Program-made: the position numbers and the translations under genes
In this document: piece after piece, positions 35,360 to 43,637 of the stretch
Layout of the letters: each line of letters opens with the position of its first letter
Numbering within the stretch: position 1 is the stretch's first letter
The notes under the pieces: generated by a model
Told to the model about the DNA's origin: nothing
Seen by the model: the letters and a program-made list of their open reading frames with translations, nothing else
The model's database searches: none
Assembly (NCBI RefSeq): GCF_003610735.1
Contig: NZ_RAQM01000009.1
Coordinates: 321,194 to 385,193 of the forward strand
Source: Tenacibaculum lutimaris
Lineage (GTDB): Bacteria > Bacteroidota > Bacteroidia > Flavobacteriales > Flavobacteriaceae
Length of the DNA stretch: 64,000 nucleotides
Direction of reading: 5' to 3'

Positions 35360-37783
35360 ATGAGAATTATAGTATCTCTACTACTTATATGTAGTTGTAT
35401 TCAATCAATCTATAGTCAAGCAACCATAAAAGGAGTTGTAAAATCAGAAAACAACGAAGCAATTCCGTATGCAAGTGTTTTTATCAAAGGAACCAATATT
35501 GGTACAGAAACTAACAATGAAGGAAACTTCATCTTAAAAGATATCCCTTATTCAACCTACAAAATTGTAGCTAGTGCAGTAGGTTTCTCTCAAACTTCTC
35601 AAAAAATTACTACTGCTGAAGGTAATATAAATAATATTGTTTTCATCTTAAAATCTGACACACAACTAGAAGAAATTGAACTTTTTGGAGCAAGAAATAA
35701 AAGAGCAGAAAAGTTAGAAACACTTACTCGTTTACCTTTAGCTCCAAATGAGCAATTACAAAGTATTTCTGTTTTATCAGACAAACTAATCAATCAACAA
35801 AACGCGTTAAACTTAAGTGATGTTACCAAAAACGTTGCTGGTGTTTATACTTTTGCCACTTATGGCAACACCAAAGAAAGTATGTCTTTAAGAGGGTTTA
35901 GAGGAATTCCTCTCTTAAAAAACGGAGTTCGTATTAACTCAGATTTTAGAGGAACTGGAGTTATCACCGATATGGCAGGTGTTGATAACATTCAAGTATT
36001 AAAAGGAGTTTCTGCAATCAGTCAAGGTTTGGGTGGTGATTTAGGTTCTGTTGGTGGGCTTATTAATATTGTTACTAAAACACCAAAATTTTACAGTGGT
36101 GGTGAAGTAAGTTTAAGAGCTGGTAGTTTTGGTAAATTACGTCCTACTTTTGATGTATACGGACCTCTAGACAAAAACGAAACCGTAGCTTTTAGAATCG
36201 CTGGCTCATATGATAGAGCGGATAGTTACAGAGCTATTGTTAACTCTGAACGCATGTATATTAACCCTTCATTAGCATGGAAACCTAATGAAAAAACTAC
36301 TTTAATAGTAGAAATGGATTATATGGATGATAGTCGTACTCCAGATCCTGGAACTATCAACTTAGGAACCTATGATGTAAACAACATTTTATTACTTTCA
36401 AACAACAAATTTTTAGGATTTGATTCTGACAGGAGTTCAACCTTAAATACAACCTATGCAATTCGTTTTGATAGAGAAATTAGTGATAAACTTACTGTAA
36501 AAGCTGGTTTATTCTCATCTGATTTAGAAACTTATAATGAGTCTGTTTCTTTAACTCAAGGAGGTGGAAGATCTAATTTACCTCTTTTAGAAGCCACAGA
36601 ACGTTACCGCCAATATAGAGCTGGAGGAAGAAAAGATAACAATAGCGTATTACAATTAGACCTTGTTGGTAAAGATGTAGAAACTGGTTTTCTTAAACAC
36701 ACTTTCCAAATTGGTGTAGATTATAGAACATCTGAATTTAGTAATGATTCTTATACTACTACCTATGATAACGGAAATTATATTGATATTATTGACGTTA
36801 GAGAAACTATTAACAACAAACTTTCTTCTAATGTTGGTGTTGCTTTAAATACTAATGGAGCTAGTGGTTCAAAAACGAAATCATACGGATTTACAATTCA
36901 AGATAAAATTACCATTAACAACTGGGCAGATGTATTTTTAGGTTTACGATATACTACACTTGAAAGAACCAAAGGTAACTTTTTAGGAAGTAGTTTAACC
37001 GGTGCTAAAAGAGATGATGCTTTTAACCCGTTAGTTGGATTTAATATAAAACCTACAGAAAACATTATTGTTTTTGGTTCGTATGCTAGTAACTCAAACC
37101 CTAGAAGTTCTTTTTATACAGACATCAACGGAAATGAGTTAGGTACTGAACGTTGGGATCAAATTGAAACAGGAATTAAATCTTCTTGGTTAAACAATGC
37201 TTTACGTTTCAATATTACCTCTTTTTATACCAGTAGTAAAAACTTAAACTTAGAAGCTATAGATGAAAACGGTAACTCTCTCGGTTACTACATGAAAGGT
37301 GGTGAAGATGTTAGAAATGGTGTTGAAATTGAATTAATCGGCCGTGTATTACCTAATTTAGAAGTGATTGGAGGATATTCTTATTTAGATGCCAGATATA
37401 AAGACCACGTATCTTATTACTATAACTCACGCCCTATGAACACTCCTAAACACACCGCTAATTTCTGGGCTCGTTATGCATTTACAAATTCATTAGATGG
37501 ATTATCAATTGGTGCGGGAGCTTACTATTTAGGAGAACGCCCTCATAATGTCTGGTCCAGAAATTATACACATACTGGTGTAGTTCCTGGTGTAAAACCT
37601 TTTGATTTGAAAGCCTATACTACAGTAAACCTACAAGCATCTTATAAACTCAATGAACAAGTAAGCATTGATGTTTTTGGTAACAATATTTTTAATGAAA
37701 TAGGATACAATGCATACCGTACTAGCTACATAAACAGAATAGAACCTGCTAGTTTTGGTTCAACCTTACGATATAGATTCTAA
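35360..37783 (+). CDS. TonB-dependent siderophore-type receptor
   Basis: The 807 residues show a signal peptide (to about 21), a carboxypeptidase-regulatory-like domain (about 23-98, IKGVVKSENNEAIPYASVFI), a plug (about 110-240, with SLRGFRGIPLLKNGVRIN and LGGDLGSVGGLINIVTKTP) and a barrel ending SFGSTLRYRF. The plug wording is that of the FhuA/ferric-siderophore group. It lies 33 bases after the DUF6607 gene and 11 before the ankyrin gene. It probably imports a ferric siderophore, which the reductase at 39868-42045 could later reduce. Confidence 0.93.
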   Translation: MRIIVSLLLICSCIQSIYSQATIKGVVKSENNEAIPYASVFIKGTNIGTETNNEGNFILKDIPYSTYKIVASAVGFSQTSQKITTAEGNINNIVFILKSDTQLEEIELFGARNKRAEKLETLTRLPLAPNEQLQSISVLSDKLINQQNALNLSDVTKNVAGVYTFATYGNTKESMSLRGFRGIPLLKNGVRINSDFRGTGVITDMAGVDNIQVLKGVSAISQGLGGDLGSVGGLINIVTKTPKFYSGGEVSLRAGSFGKLRPTFDVYGPLDKNETVAFRIAGSYDRADSYRAIVNSERMYINPSLAWKPNEKTTLIVEMDYMDDSRTPDPGTINLGTYDVNNILLLSNNKFLGFDSDRSSTLNTTYAIRFDREISDKLTVKAGLFSSDLETYNESVSLTQGGGRSNLPLLEATERYRQYRAGGRKDNNSVLQLDLVGKDVETGFLKHTFQIGVDYRTSEFSNDSYTTTYDNGNYIDIIDVRETINNKLSSNVGVALNTNGASGSKTKSYGFTIQDKITINNWADVFLGLRYTTLERTKGNFLGSSLTGAKRDDAFNPLVGFNIKPTENIIVFGSYASNSNPRSSFYTDINGNELGTERWDQIETGIKSSWLNNALRFNITSFYTSSKNLNLEAIDENGNSLGYYMKGGEDVRNGVEIELIGRVLPNLEVIGGYSYLDARYKDHVSYYYNSRPMNTPKHTANFWARYAFTNSLDGLSIGAGAYYLGERPHNVWSRNYTHTGVVPGVKPFDLKAYTTVNLQASYKLNEQVSIDVFGNNIFNEIGYNAYRTSYINRIEPASFGSTLRYRF

Positions 37784-37794
37784 AAAATTAAAAC

Positions 37795-39288
37795 ATGAAA
37801 AAATTACAAATCATTTTTATACTAACACTACTTGTTAGTACAATACAAGCACAAACTAAAAATGTGTTTTTTGAAAGATCTTTTTGGCAAAACAACCCTA
37901 CCATTGAACTTGTTGAGCAAAAAATAAAAGAAGGCAACAATGCCACAGCATTAAATCCGAATGGATTTGATGCTGTTACGCAAGCCATTTTGGGTGGAGC
38001 TCCTAATACGGTTATTAAACATCTATTAACCAAAAAAGGGAATGATGTTAACAAAATAACACACGATAAAAGAACTTATATTTTCTGGGCTGCTTACAAA
38101 AACAATGTTGAAATAATGAAACATTTAATAGCCAATAATGCTCGTATGGATTTAAAAGATTCTCATCAATTATCTCCATTAACTTTTGCAGCAAATGCAG
38201 GGCAAACCAATAAAGAAATTTATGAGTTATGCATTCAAAATGGAATTGACATCAAAACAGATGTTGACGAACATGGAGCAAATGCTTTGCTATTAGTTTT
38301 ACCTAGTTTGAAAAACCTATCTTTTGTAGAGTACCTTTCTTCCAAAGGATTAAACCTACAAAGTATTGACAGCGATGGAAATGGGGCTTTTAATTACGCA
38401 GCTAAAAAAGGTAATAAAACCATATTAGAACTACTTATTAAGAAAGGCATACCTTATAAAAACTTAAATAAAAAAGGAGGAAATGCTATGTTACTAGCTA
38501 CTCAAGGTTCTAGAGCAGGATATAATTCACTAGAGTTTTTCAAGTATTTGGAAAGTTTAGGTATCAATCCAAATATTACTGATACTAGCGGAAAAACACC
38601 GCTTCATAATTTAGCACGTGGAAACAAAGATGTAAATACGTTTAACTATTTCCTTAATAAAAGCGTAAATGCTAATCAAGTTGATGATAACGGAAATACT
38701 CCTTTAATTATCGCAGCTAGCAGAAACTCTTTAGAGATTATTCAATTACTATCAGAAAAAACAAAAAACATGAACCACACTAATAAAAAAGGACATTCAG
38801 CACTTACGTATGCTGTTGAAAACAACTCATTTGAAGTGGTTGATTATTTACTAAAGAATAAAGCTGATACTCAAGTAAAAGATGATAAAGGAAACTCTCT
38901 AGCTTACTATTTGGTAAAAAATTACCATCCAAAAAAAGTGAATGATTTTACTCAAAAGATGAATCTTTTAATTAATAACGGACTAAATTTAACACAACTT
39001 CAAGCTAACAAAAACACATTGTTTCATATCGCTATTGAAAAAAACAGTATAGACTTGTTGCAAAAAATCAATACTTTAAAAATTGATGTAAACTCTAAAA
39101 ACAGTAATGGATTAACCCCATTACACTTAGCTGTTATGCAAGCTAACAATACTGATGTTATCAATTACTTGTTAAGTATTGGCGCGGATAAATCAATTAC
39201 TACCGACTTTGATGAAACAGTATATGATTTAGCCAAAGAAAATGAAGTATTAAAAAAGCAACATATCAATATTAACTTTTTAAAATAA
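37795..39288 (+). CDS. Exported ankyrin-repeat protein
   Basis: The 497 residues have a signal peptide (MKKLQIIFILTLLVSTIQAQ) and about ten to eleven ankyrin repeats, e.g. TPLIIAASRNSLEIIQLLSE, SALTYAVENNSFEVVDYLL and TPLHLAVMQANNTDVINYLL, filling residues 40-490. Ankyrin stacks bind other proteins; the signal peptide places this one in the periplasm. It begins 11 bases after the siderophore receptor, so it belongs to the iron operon and may be a docking protein for receptor or reductase. Confidence 0.88.
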   Translation: MKKLQIIFILTLLVSTIQAQTKNVFFERSFWQNNPTIELVEQKIKEGNNATALNPNGFDAVTQAILGGAPNTVIKHLLTKKGNDVNKITHDKRTYIFWAAYKNNVEIMKHLIANNARMDLKDSHQLSPLTFAANAGQTNKEIYELCIQNGIDIKTDVDEHGANALLLVLPSLKNLSFVEYLSSKGLNLQSIDSDGNGAFNYAAKKGNKTILELLIKKGIPYKNLNKKGGNAMLLATQGSRAGYNSLEFFKYLESLGINPNITDTSGKTPLHNLARGNKDVNTFNYFLNKSVNANQVDDNGNTPLIIAASRNSLEIIQLLSEKTKNMNHTNKKGHSALTYAVENNSFEVVDYLLKNKADTQVKDDKGNSLAYYLVKNYHPKKVNDFTQKMNLLINNGLNLTQLQANKNTLFHIAIEKNSIDLLQKINTLKIDVNSKNSNGLTPLHLAVMQANNTDVINYLLSIGADKSITTDFDETVYDLAKENEVLKKQHININFLK

Positions 39289-39369
39289 GTTCGTTTACCA
39301 GGTTGAGTAGTTTAATTGAAACATATTAGATTCACTCAACCTGTATACAATATTAAAACCCAAATTAAA

Positions 39370-39843
39370 ATGAGAAAAATAATTCCAATACTGTTAATTG
39401 CAATTTTATCTATGGCTTTTACCACTAGTTATAACACTAGTTATAAATGTATGATTCAACTGAAAAATTATACAGGTGAAGGTGCTTACATCACTATTTC
39501 TTTACTAAACCCTCAGGACGAATATGAAGAAACATTATACGTAATAGGTGATGATGAAGAGTGGTATTCTGATATTACAGAATGGTGGAAATTCCAAGGA
39601 AAAGTTCGTTCTGATATCGATGCTATAACTGGTGCTACAGTTAGCGGTGGTGGTAGAACTATTAGCATACTAAACATTGATAACAATAAGATTGATAAAG
39701 GTTACAAAATCAGATTTGAATCGGCTGTAGAAGATCAAGAATACTACAAAGACGATGTAGAGTTTGAATTAACTACTGAAAATCTTAAAAACAAATTTGA
39801 AGGTAAAGGTTTTATTCGCTACATACGCTTAATGCCTCAATAG
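39370..39843 (+). CDS. Exported DUF2271-type protein
   Basis: Start chosen at 39370 because MRKIIPILLIAILSMAFTTS is a proper signal peptide; the frame from 39316 adds 18 residues without one. The 157 residues continue with YKCMIQLKNYTGEGAYITIS, EEWYSDITEWWKF and ITGATVSGGGRTISI, typical of DUF2271, a small periplasmic family that co-occurs with PepSY proteins. No cofactor site is visible. It sits between the ankyrin and PepSY-reductase genes. Confidence 0.8.
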   Translation: MRKIIPILLIAILSMAFTTSYNTSYKCMIQLKNYTGEGAYITISLLNPQDEYEETLYVIGDDEEWYSDITEWWKFQGKVRSDIDAITGATVSGGGRTISILNIDNNKIDKGYKIRFESAVEDQEYYKDDVEFELTTENLKNKFEGKGFIRYIRLMPQ

Positions 39844-39867
39844 TTTATAAATAAACATCTAACAAAA

Positions 39868-42045
39868 ATGACCACCTCAATTTGGAGATATAGCCACCTA
39901 ACCTTGGCTATATCTTCTTCTCTTTTCATATTCGTTGCTGCCATTACAGGTATTATTTTAGCTTTTGAACCTATTTCAAAGCAGCTATCAGAATACAGTA
40001 TTTCTAACACCAAAGAAATAACACTTGCGCAAACTATTTCTGAACTACAAAAACAGTACGATGAAGTAATTTCTATTACTGTTGATGAAAATGATTTTGT
40101 AACAACCTCTGTTATTACAAAAGAAGGAAAAAGCGCTACTTTTTATGTAAATCCGTTTACAGGAAAAAAACTAGGAGAACTAGAAAAAAAACATCCTGTT
40201 TTTCAATTTGCTACGAGTTTACACAGGTCATTATTTTTAAAATCAACAGGAAGATTTATCGTAGGTTTTGTTTCTTTTTTACTGAGTTTAATCGCAATTA
40301 CGGGACTTATATTGATTGCCAAACGACAAGGTGGAATTAAACAACTATTTTCTAAAGTTATAAAAGAAAATTTTGAACAGTATTATCATATTATTATTGG
40401 TCGTTACACGCTTGTTTCAATAATTATCATCACGCTAACAGGAGTGTATTTATCACTAGATAGGTTTTCAGTTTTACCCAAAGAAAAAATTAATCACTCT
40501 TATAATTTTTCTTCAGCTTCTTCTAACAAAAAAATAGCAGTTGCTGATTTCCCTACATTTAAAAACACCTCTTTAAATGAGGTAAAAAGTGTAGAGTTCC
40601 CTTTTTCTGAAGACGAAGAAGATTACTTTTTTGTGAAACTAAATAATAGTGAAGTACTAATTCACCAATATACAGGGAACATAATCAGTAAAGAAAATCT
40701 TTCGCTAACCAGCATACTTTTAAACTGGAGCTTGTTATTACACACAGGAAATGGAACAGTCATTTGGTCAATAGTATTGTTACTTTCTTCAATATCTATC
40801 CTATTCTTTATCTATTCAGGATTTGCAATGACCTTAAAAAGAACACAGAAAAGCTCACTTCCTAAAAATAAAATCAGTAAAAATGATGCAGAAATTATCA
40901 TTTTAGTAGGTTCAGAAACAAACAACACCTACCCTTTTGCTTCTTCTTTATTCAATGCTTTAATTAAAAACGGAAAAACTGTTTTCATTGACATCTTAAA
41001 CAATTACACTTCTTATAAAAGTGCAAAACATCTAATAATATTAACTTCTACTTACGGAGAAGGTGAAGCTCCTTCTAACGCTTCTAAATTCTTACAGTTA
41101 GTTCAACAAATAACTATTCTAAACCCAATAAACTACTCAATAGTTGGTTTTGGCTCAAGAGCATATCCTCATTTTTGTCAATTTGCTATTGATATAGATA
41201 ACAAACTACAACACCTCTGTGAATTCAATACGGTTTTACCTATTTATAAAATTAATAATCAATCGTTTCAAGATTTTAAAACTTGGGGGCATCAATGGAG
41301 TCAAGAAACAGGAATTGATTTAGAGTTAATTCAAATAGTTAAAAAACTTAAGAAACAACAAACATTCACAACGGTTTCTAAAACCGATTTAAACAACGAC
41401 GATTCTTTTTTAATTCGCTTACAGCCTACAAAAAAACTTCGCTTTAATTCAGGAGATTTAATCGCTATTACACCCAAAAAAGACAATATTGAACGTTTAT
41501 ATTCTGTCGGAAAAATAGATAACGACATTTTATTAAGTATAAAAAAACATGAACTCGGTATATGTTCTAATCTACTTTATCAATTAGAAGAAAACGAACC
41601 TATTCAAGCAAACATCAAACAGAATAAAGACTTTTATTTTCCAAAAAAGAGCAAAGAAGTAATCTTAATAGCTAACGGAACTGGAATTGGTCCCTTTTTG
41701 GGAATGCTTCAACAAAAAAATGGAACAAAAACACATTTGTTTTGGGGTGGTAGAACACAGGAATCTTTTAAAATTTATACTCCTTTACTAAACAATATAG
41801 AAAACAACAACATTCATATTGCATATTCTCAAGAGCAGGATAAAGAATATGTTCAAGACTTATTGGTAAAAGAAGAGAATACAATTGCTTCGGTTTTGCA
41901 AAACGGTGGAACAATAATGATTTGTGGTTCTATCAAAATGCTTAAAGGTGTCGAAAATGCATTAGAACAAATCGTATTAAACAAACTAAACACTTCTTTA
42001 AATTACTTTAAAAAAAACAATCAAATTAAAACAGATTGTTATTAA
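39868..42045 (+). CDS. PepSY-domain flavodoxin/NAD(P)H oxidoreductase (ferric reductase-like)
   Basis: The 725 residues join a PepSY-associated membrane part (about 1-325, four helices, with HRSLFLKSTGRFIVG), a flavodoxin domain (about 345-480, IILVGSETNNTYPFASSLF, STYGEGEAPSN and GFGSRAYPHFC) and a ferredoxin-reductase-type FAD/NAD module (about 500-710, RLYSVG, LIANGTGIGPFLGML, ICGSIKMLKG). This builds an electron path from NAD(P)H via FAD and FMN across the inner membrane. With two TonB receptors upstream it most likely reduces ferric siderophore or haem iron. Last gene of the iron run. Confidence 0.9.
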   Translation: MTTSIWRYSHLTLAISSSLFIFVAAITGIILAFEPISKQLSEYSISNTKEITLAQTISELQKQYDEVISITVDENDFVTTSVITKEGKSATFYVNPFTGKKLGELEKKHPVFQFATSLHRSLFLKSTGRFIVGFVSFLLSLIAITGLILIAKRQGGIKQLFSKVIKENFEQYYHIIIGRYTLVSIIIITLTGVYLSLDRFSVLPKEKINHSYNFSSASSNKKIAVADFPTFKNTSLNEVKSVEFPFSEDEEDYFFVKLNNSEVLIHQYTGNIISKENLSLTSILLNWSLLLHTGNGTVIWSIVLLLSSISILFFIYSGFAMTLKRTQKSSLPKNKISKNDAEIIILVGSETNNTYPFASSLFNALIKNGKTVFIDILNNYTSYKSAKHLIILTSTYGEGEAPSNASKFLQLVQQITILNPINYSIVGFGSRAYPHFCQFAIDIDNKLQHLCEFNTVLPIYKINNQSFQDFKTWGHQWSQETGIDLELIQIVKKLKKQQTFTTVSKTDLNNDDSFLIRLQPTKKLRFNSGDLIAITPKKDNIERLYSVGKIDNDILLSIKKHELGICSNLLYQLEENEPIQANIKQNKDFYFPKKSKEVILIANGTGIGPFLGMLQQKNGTKTHLFWGGRTQESFKIYTPLLNNIENNNIHIAYSQEQDKEYVQDLLVKEENTIASVLQNGGTIMICGSIKMLKGVENALEQIVLNKLNTSLNYFKKNNQIKTDCY

Positions 42046-42114
42046 ATAAATGTTGGTAGTTAGCTTTAATATTTAAGGCAATTATTCCTTTTTAATGTTA
42101 GCTACCGACAAAAA

Positions 42115-42153
42115 ACTACGAATTCTAATTTATCTACTACGAATTCTAATTTA
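42115..42153 (+). promoter_or_regulatory. 21-bp-period direct repeat, candidate LytTR binding site
   Basis: ACTACGAATTCTAATTTA occurs twice without mismatch at 42115-42132 and 42136-42153, a 21-base period, two helical turns. LytTR response regulators bind direct repeats of this spacing. The second copy ends 26 bases before the -7 element at 42180, occupying the place of the -33 element as an activator would. A LytTR regulator gene lies 3.5 kb downstream on the same strand. Confidence 0.65.
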
Positions 42154-42179
42154 CTCCCAATTCACCTATCCTTCTGTGG

Positions 42180-42187
42180 TAATTTTG
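42180..42187 (+). promoter_or_regulatory. -7 promoter element before the 71-aa protein
   Basis: TAATTTTG fits TANNTTTG, 20 bases before the ATG at 42208. No TTTG lies at the -33 position, consistent with activator dependence. Confidence 0.55.
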
Positions 42188-42207
42188 ATCATATAAAAAC
42201 AACAATT

Positions 42208-42423
42208 ATGTGGTCTAACAACAATTATTCATCAGTATTAAAAATGTATTTGGAAAAATACACAAGTTTAAAATTACAAATCGGTAATAACGGATTAATA
42301 GCTTCTGTTGAGAAGCAAGAAAACGGTCAATGGATTAGCGATAGAAACCTACCTAATATCTTAAATAAGTTGTCAACCGATTTTAATTTAGGTAAAGATG
42401 TAACCATCATCTTACAACAATAA
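42208..42423 (+). CDS. Small cytoplasmic protein of unknown function (71 aa)
   Basis: The 71 residues have no signal peptide or membrane helix. The sequence KMYLEKYTSLKLQIGNNGLI followed by ASVEKQENGQWISD suggests a small alpha/beta protein, and the C-terminus ends GKDVTIILQQ. I do not recognise it. It has its own promoter with the LytTR-type repeat and is followed after 28 bases by the lipoprotein gene, so it is the first gene of the proposed signalling unit. Confidence 0.7.
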   Translation: MWSNNNYSSVLKMYLEKYTSLKLQIGNNGLIASVEKQENGQWISDRNLPNILNKLSTDFNLGKDVTIILQQ

Positions 42424-42451
42424 AACTATAATAACCTTAAAACAAAAAACT

Positions 42452-43546
42452 ATGAAACAAAACATTTTAAAAGTAGGAACGGTAATGGGATTACTACTAC
42501 TTATCGGAGTATTTACAAGCTGCAACGACACAAAAAAAGAAAACAAAAACCAAGAACTGGGAAATATTGCTAAACTAGATGAAGTTATTGAGAAATCTGT
42601 TGTAGAATACCGAAACCCTGTAGTTTTTATTACAGGAAACGATAAAGGTAACAGCCATTTTTACGACAGTGCTCGCGTATACTTTGAAGAGAAAAACTAT
42701 GATGTTATTAATGGAAAATACTCTATTGAAGAAATCATTACTTGGATGAATAGTAATGCTAGTGAAAATCCTTACGGAGAAATTCATATTGTAAACAATA
42801 ACAATCCGTTTAAAGCAATGAACTTAGAAACAGTTGTAAATGGCGGAAAAGTAACTACTGAAGCTTTACAAAAAGCAATTGATCAAGGTAGGTTACCTTT
42901 GTTGAAAAGCAATGTTATTACTAATGATACAAAAATCATCTTTCATACAAATGAGTTAGCGTCAAACAGTGATTTAGTTAACACGCTTAAAAGCGCTTTT
43001 ATTACTGAAGATAAAATACCTCAGGTAGTTGCATCACCTTATTACAATGTTTTTGGCGGAGAGTTTTCTAACCATTATTTAGCACAACCATATTATGTAT
43101 TTTACCCAACAGCAAATTCTCCTGGAAAAGTAGATTTATCTAAAGAAATTGCTAAAAAATATCCAGAAGAAAAAGATATTGCTTGGTACGATGCTTTAAA
43201 TAATGAAAGAGAACGCTACGTAGGAGAACCATATACAGTTCAATATAGTATACCTGTAAATTTAGAATTGGATTATCACAATTCTGACAATGAAATTCCA
43301 CACTTTGTAATGCAAGAAGAAATTATGGATTTTATTGCTGGGGAAGAAAATTTGATGAAAGAAGTACAAAAAACAAACATTCCTGTAGAAAAGTTTAGAT
43401 GGACTTATATTGTAAAAAACAATCAACTAATAATTACAGGAAAAGCATCTGCTCTGTGTGTTTTGAAACCTTTAGTAAAACCTTACGGCGAATTAGAACA
43501 CGTAAAACCAGACCCTAACAACAAGCGTTTATATGCTATGAAATAA
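42452..43546 (+). CDS. Lipoprotein of unknown function, linked to LytS/LytTR system
   Basis: The 364 residues begin with a lipoprotein signal (MGLLLLIGVFTSC, lipobox Cys near 25) followed by NDTKKENKN. The middle (about 55-230) has alternating strands and helices: NPVVFITGNDKGNSHFYDSA, GEIHIVNNNNPFKAMN and TKIIFHTNELASN, looking like a Rossmann-type fold. No catalytic motif was recognised. A C-terminal block (about 250-364) contains NLELDYHNSDNEIPHFVM. It lies between the small protein and the sensor kinase and may be the envelope partner or main output of that system. Confidence 0.8.
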   Translation: MKQNILKVGTVMGLLLLIGVFTSCNDTKKENKNQELGNIAKLDEVIEKSVVEYRNPVVFITGNDKGNSHFYDSARVYFEEKNYDVINGKYSIEEIITWMNSNASENPYGEIHIVNNNNPFKAMNLETVVNGGKVTTEALQKAIDQGRLPLLKSNVITNDTKIIFHTNELASNSDLVNTLKSAFITEDKIPQVVASPYYNVFGGEFSNHYLAQPYYVFYPTANSPGKVDLSKEIAKKYPEEKDIAWYDALNNERERYVGEPYTVQYSIPVNLELDYHNSDNEIPHFVMQEEIMDFIAGEENLMKEVQKTNIPVEKFRWTYIVKNNQLIITGKASALCVLKPLVKPYGELEHVKPDPNNKRLYAMK

Positions 43547-43565
43547 TAACTTATAATTGTTGAAC

Positions 43566-43616
43566 AAACGTCATCACGAATAAAGCAATTCCCTCCTGCT
43601 CTTCGTAATGACGTTT
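43566..43616. repeat. Intergenic inverted-repeat element (short form)
   Basis: AAACGTCATCACGAA (43566-43580) faces TTCGTAATGACGTTT (43602-43616), 15-bp arms with one mismatch and a 21-base loop. The outer nine bases are the same as in the element at 16387-16503. It separates the lipoprotein and sensor kinase genes; the longest kinase frame would begin inside it, arguing for a later start. Confidence 0.75.
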
Positions 43617-43637
43617 AATTTAAGTATGTTTGTTATA

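Noticed and set aside
43608..43637. Sensor kinase start at 43608
   Set aside because: The codon lies inside the arm of an intergenic inverted repeat; the ATG at 43638 or 43713 is more plausible.
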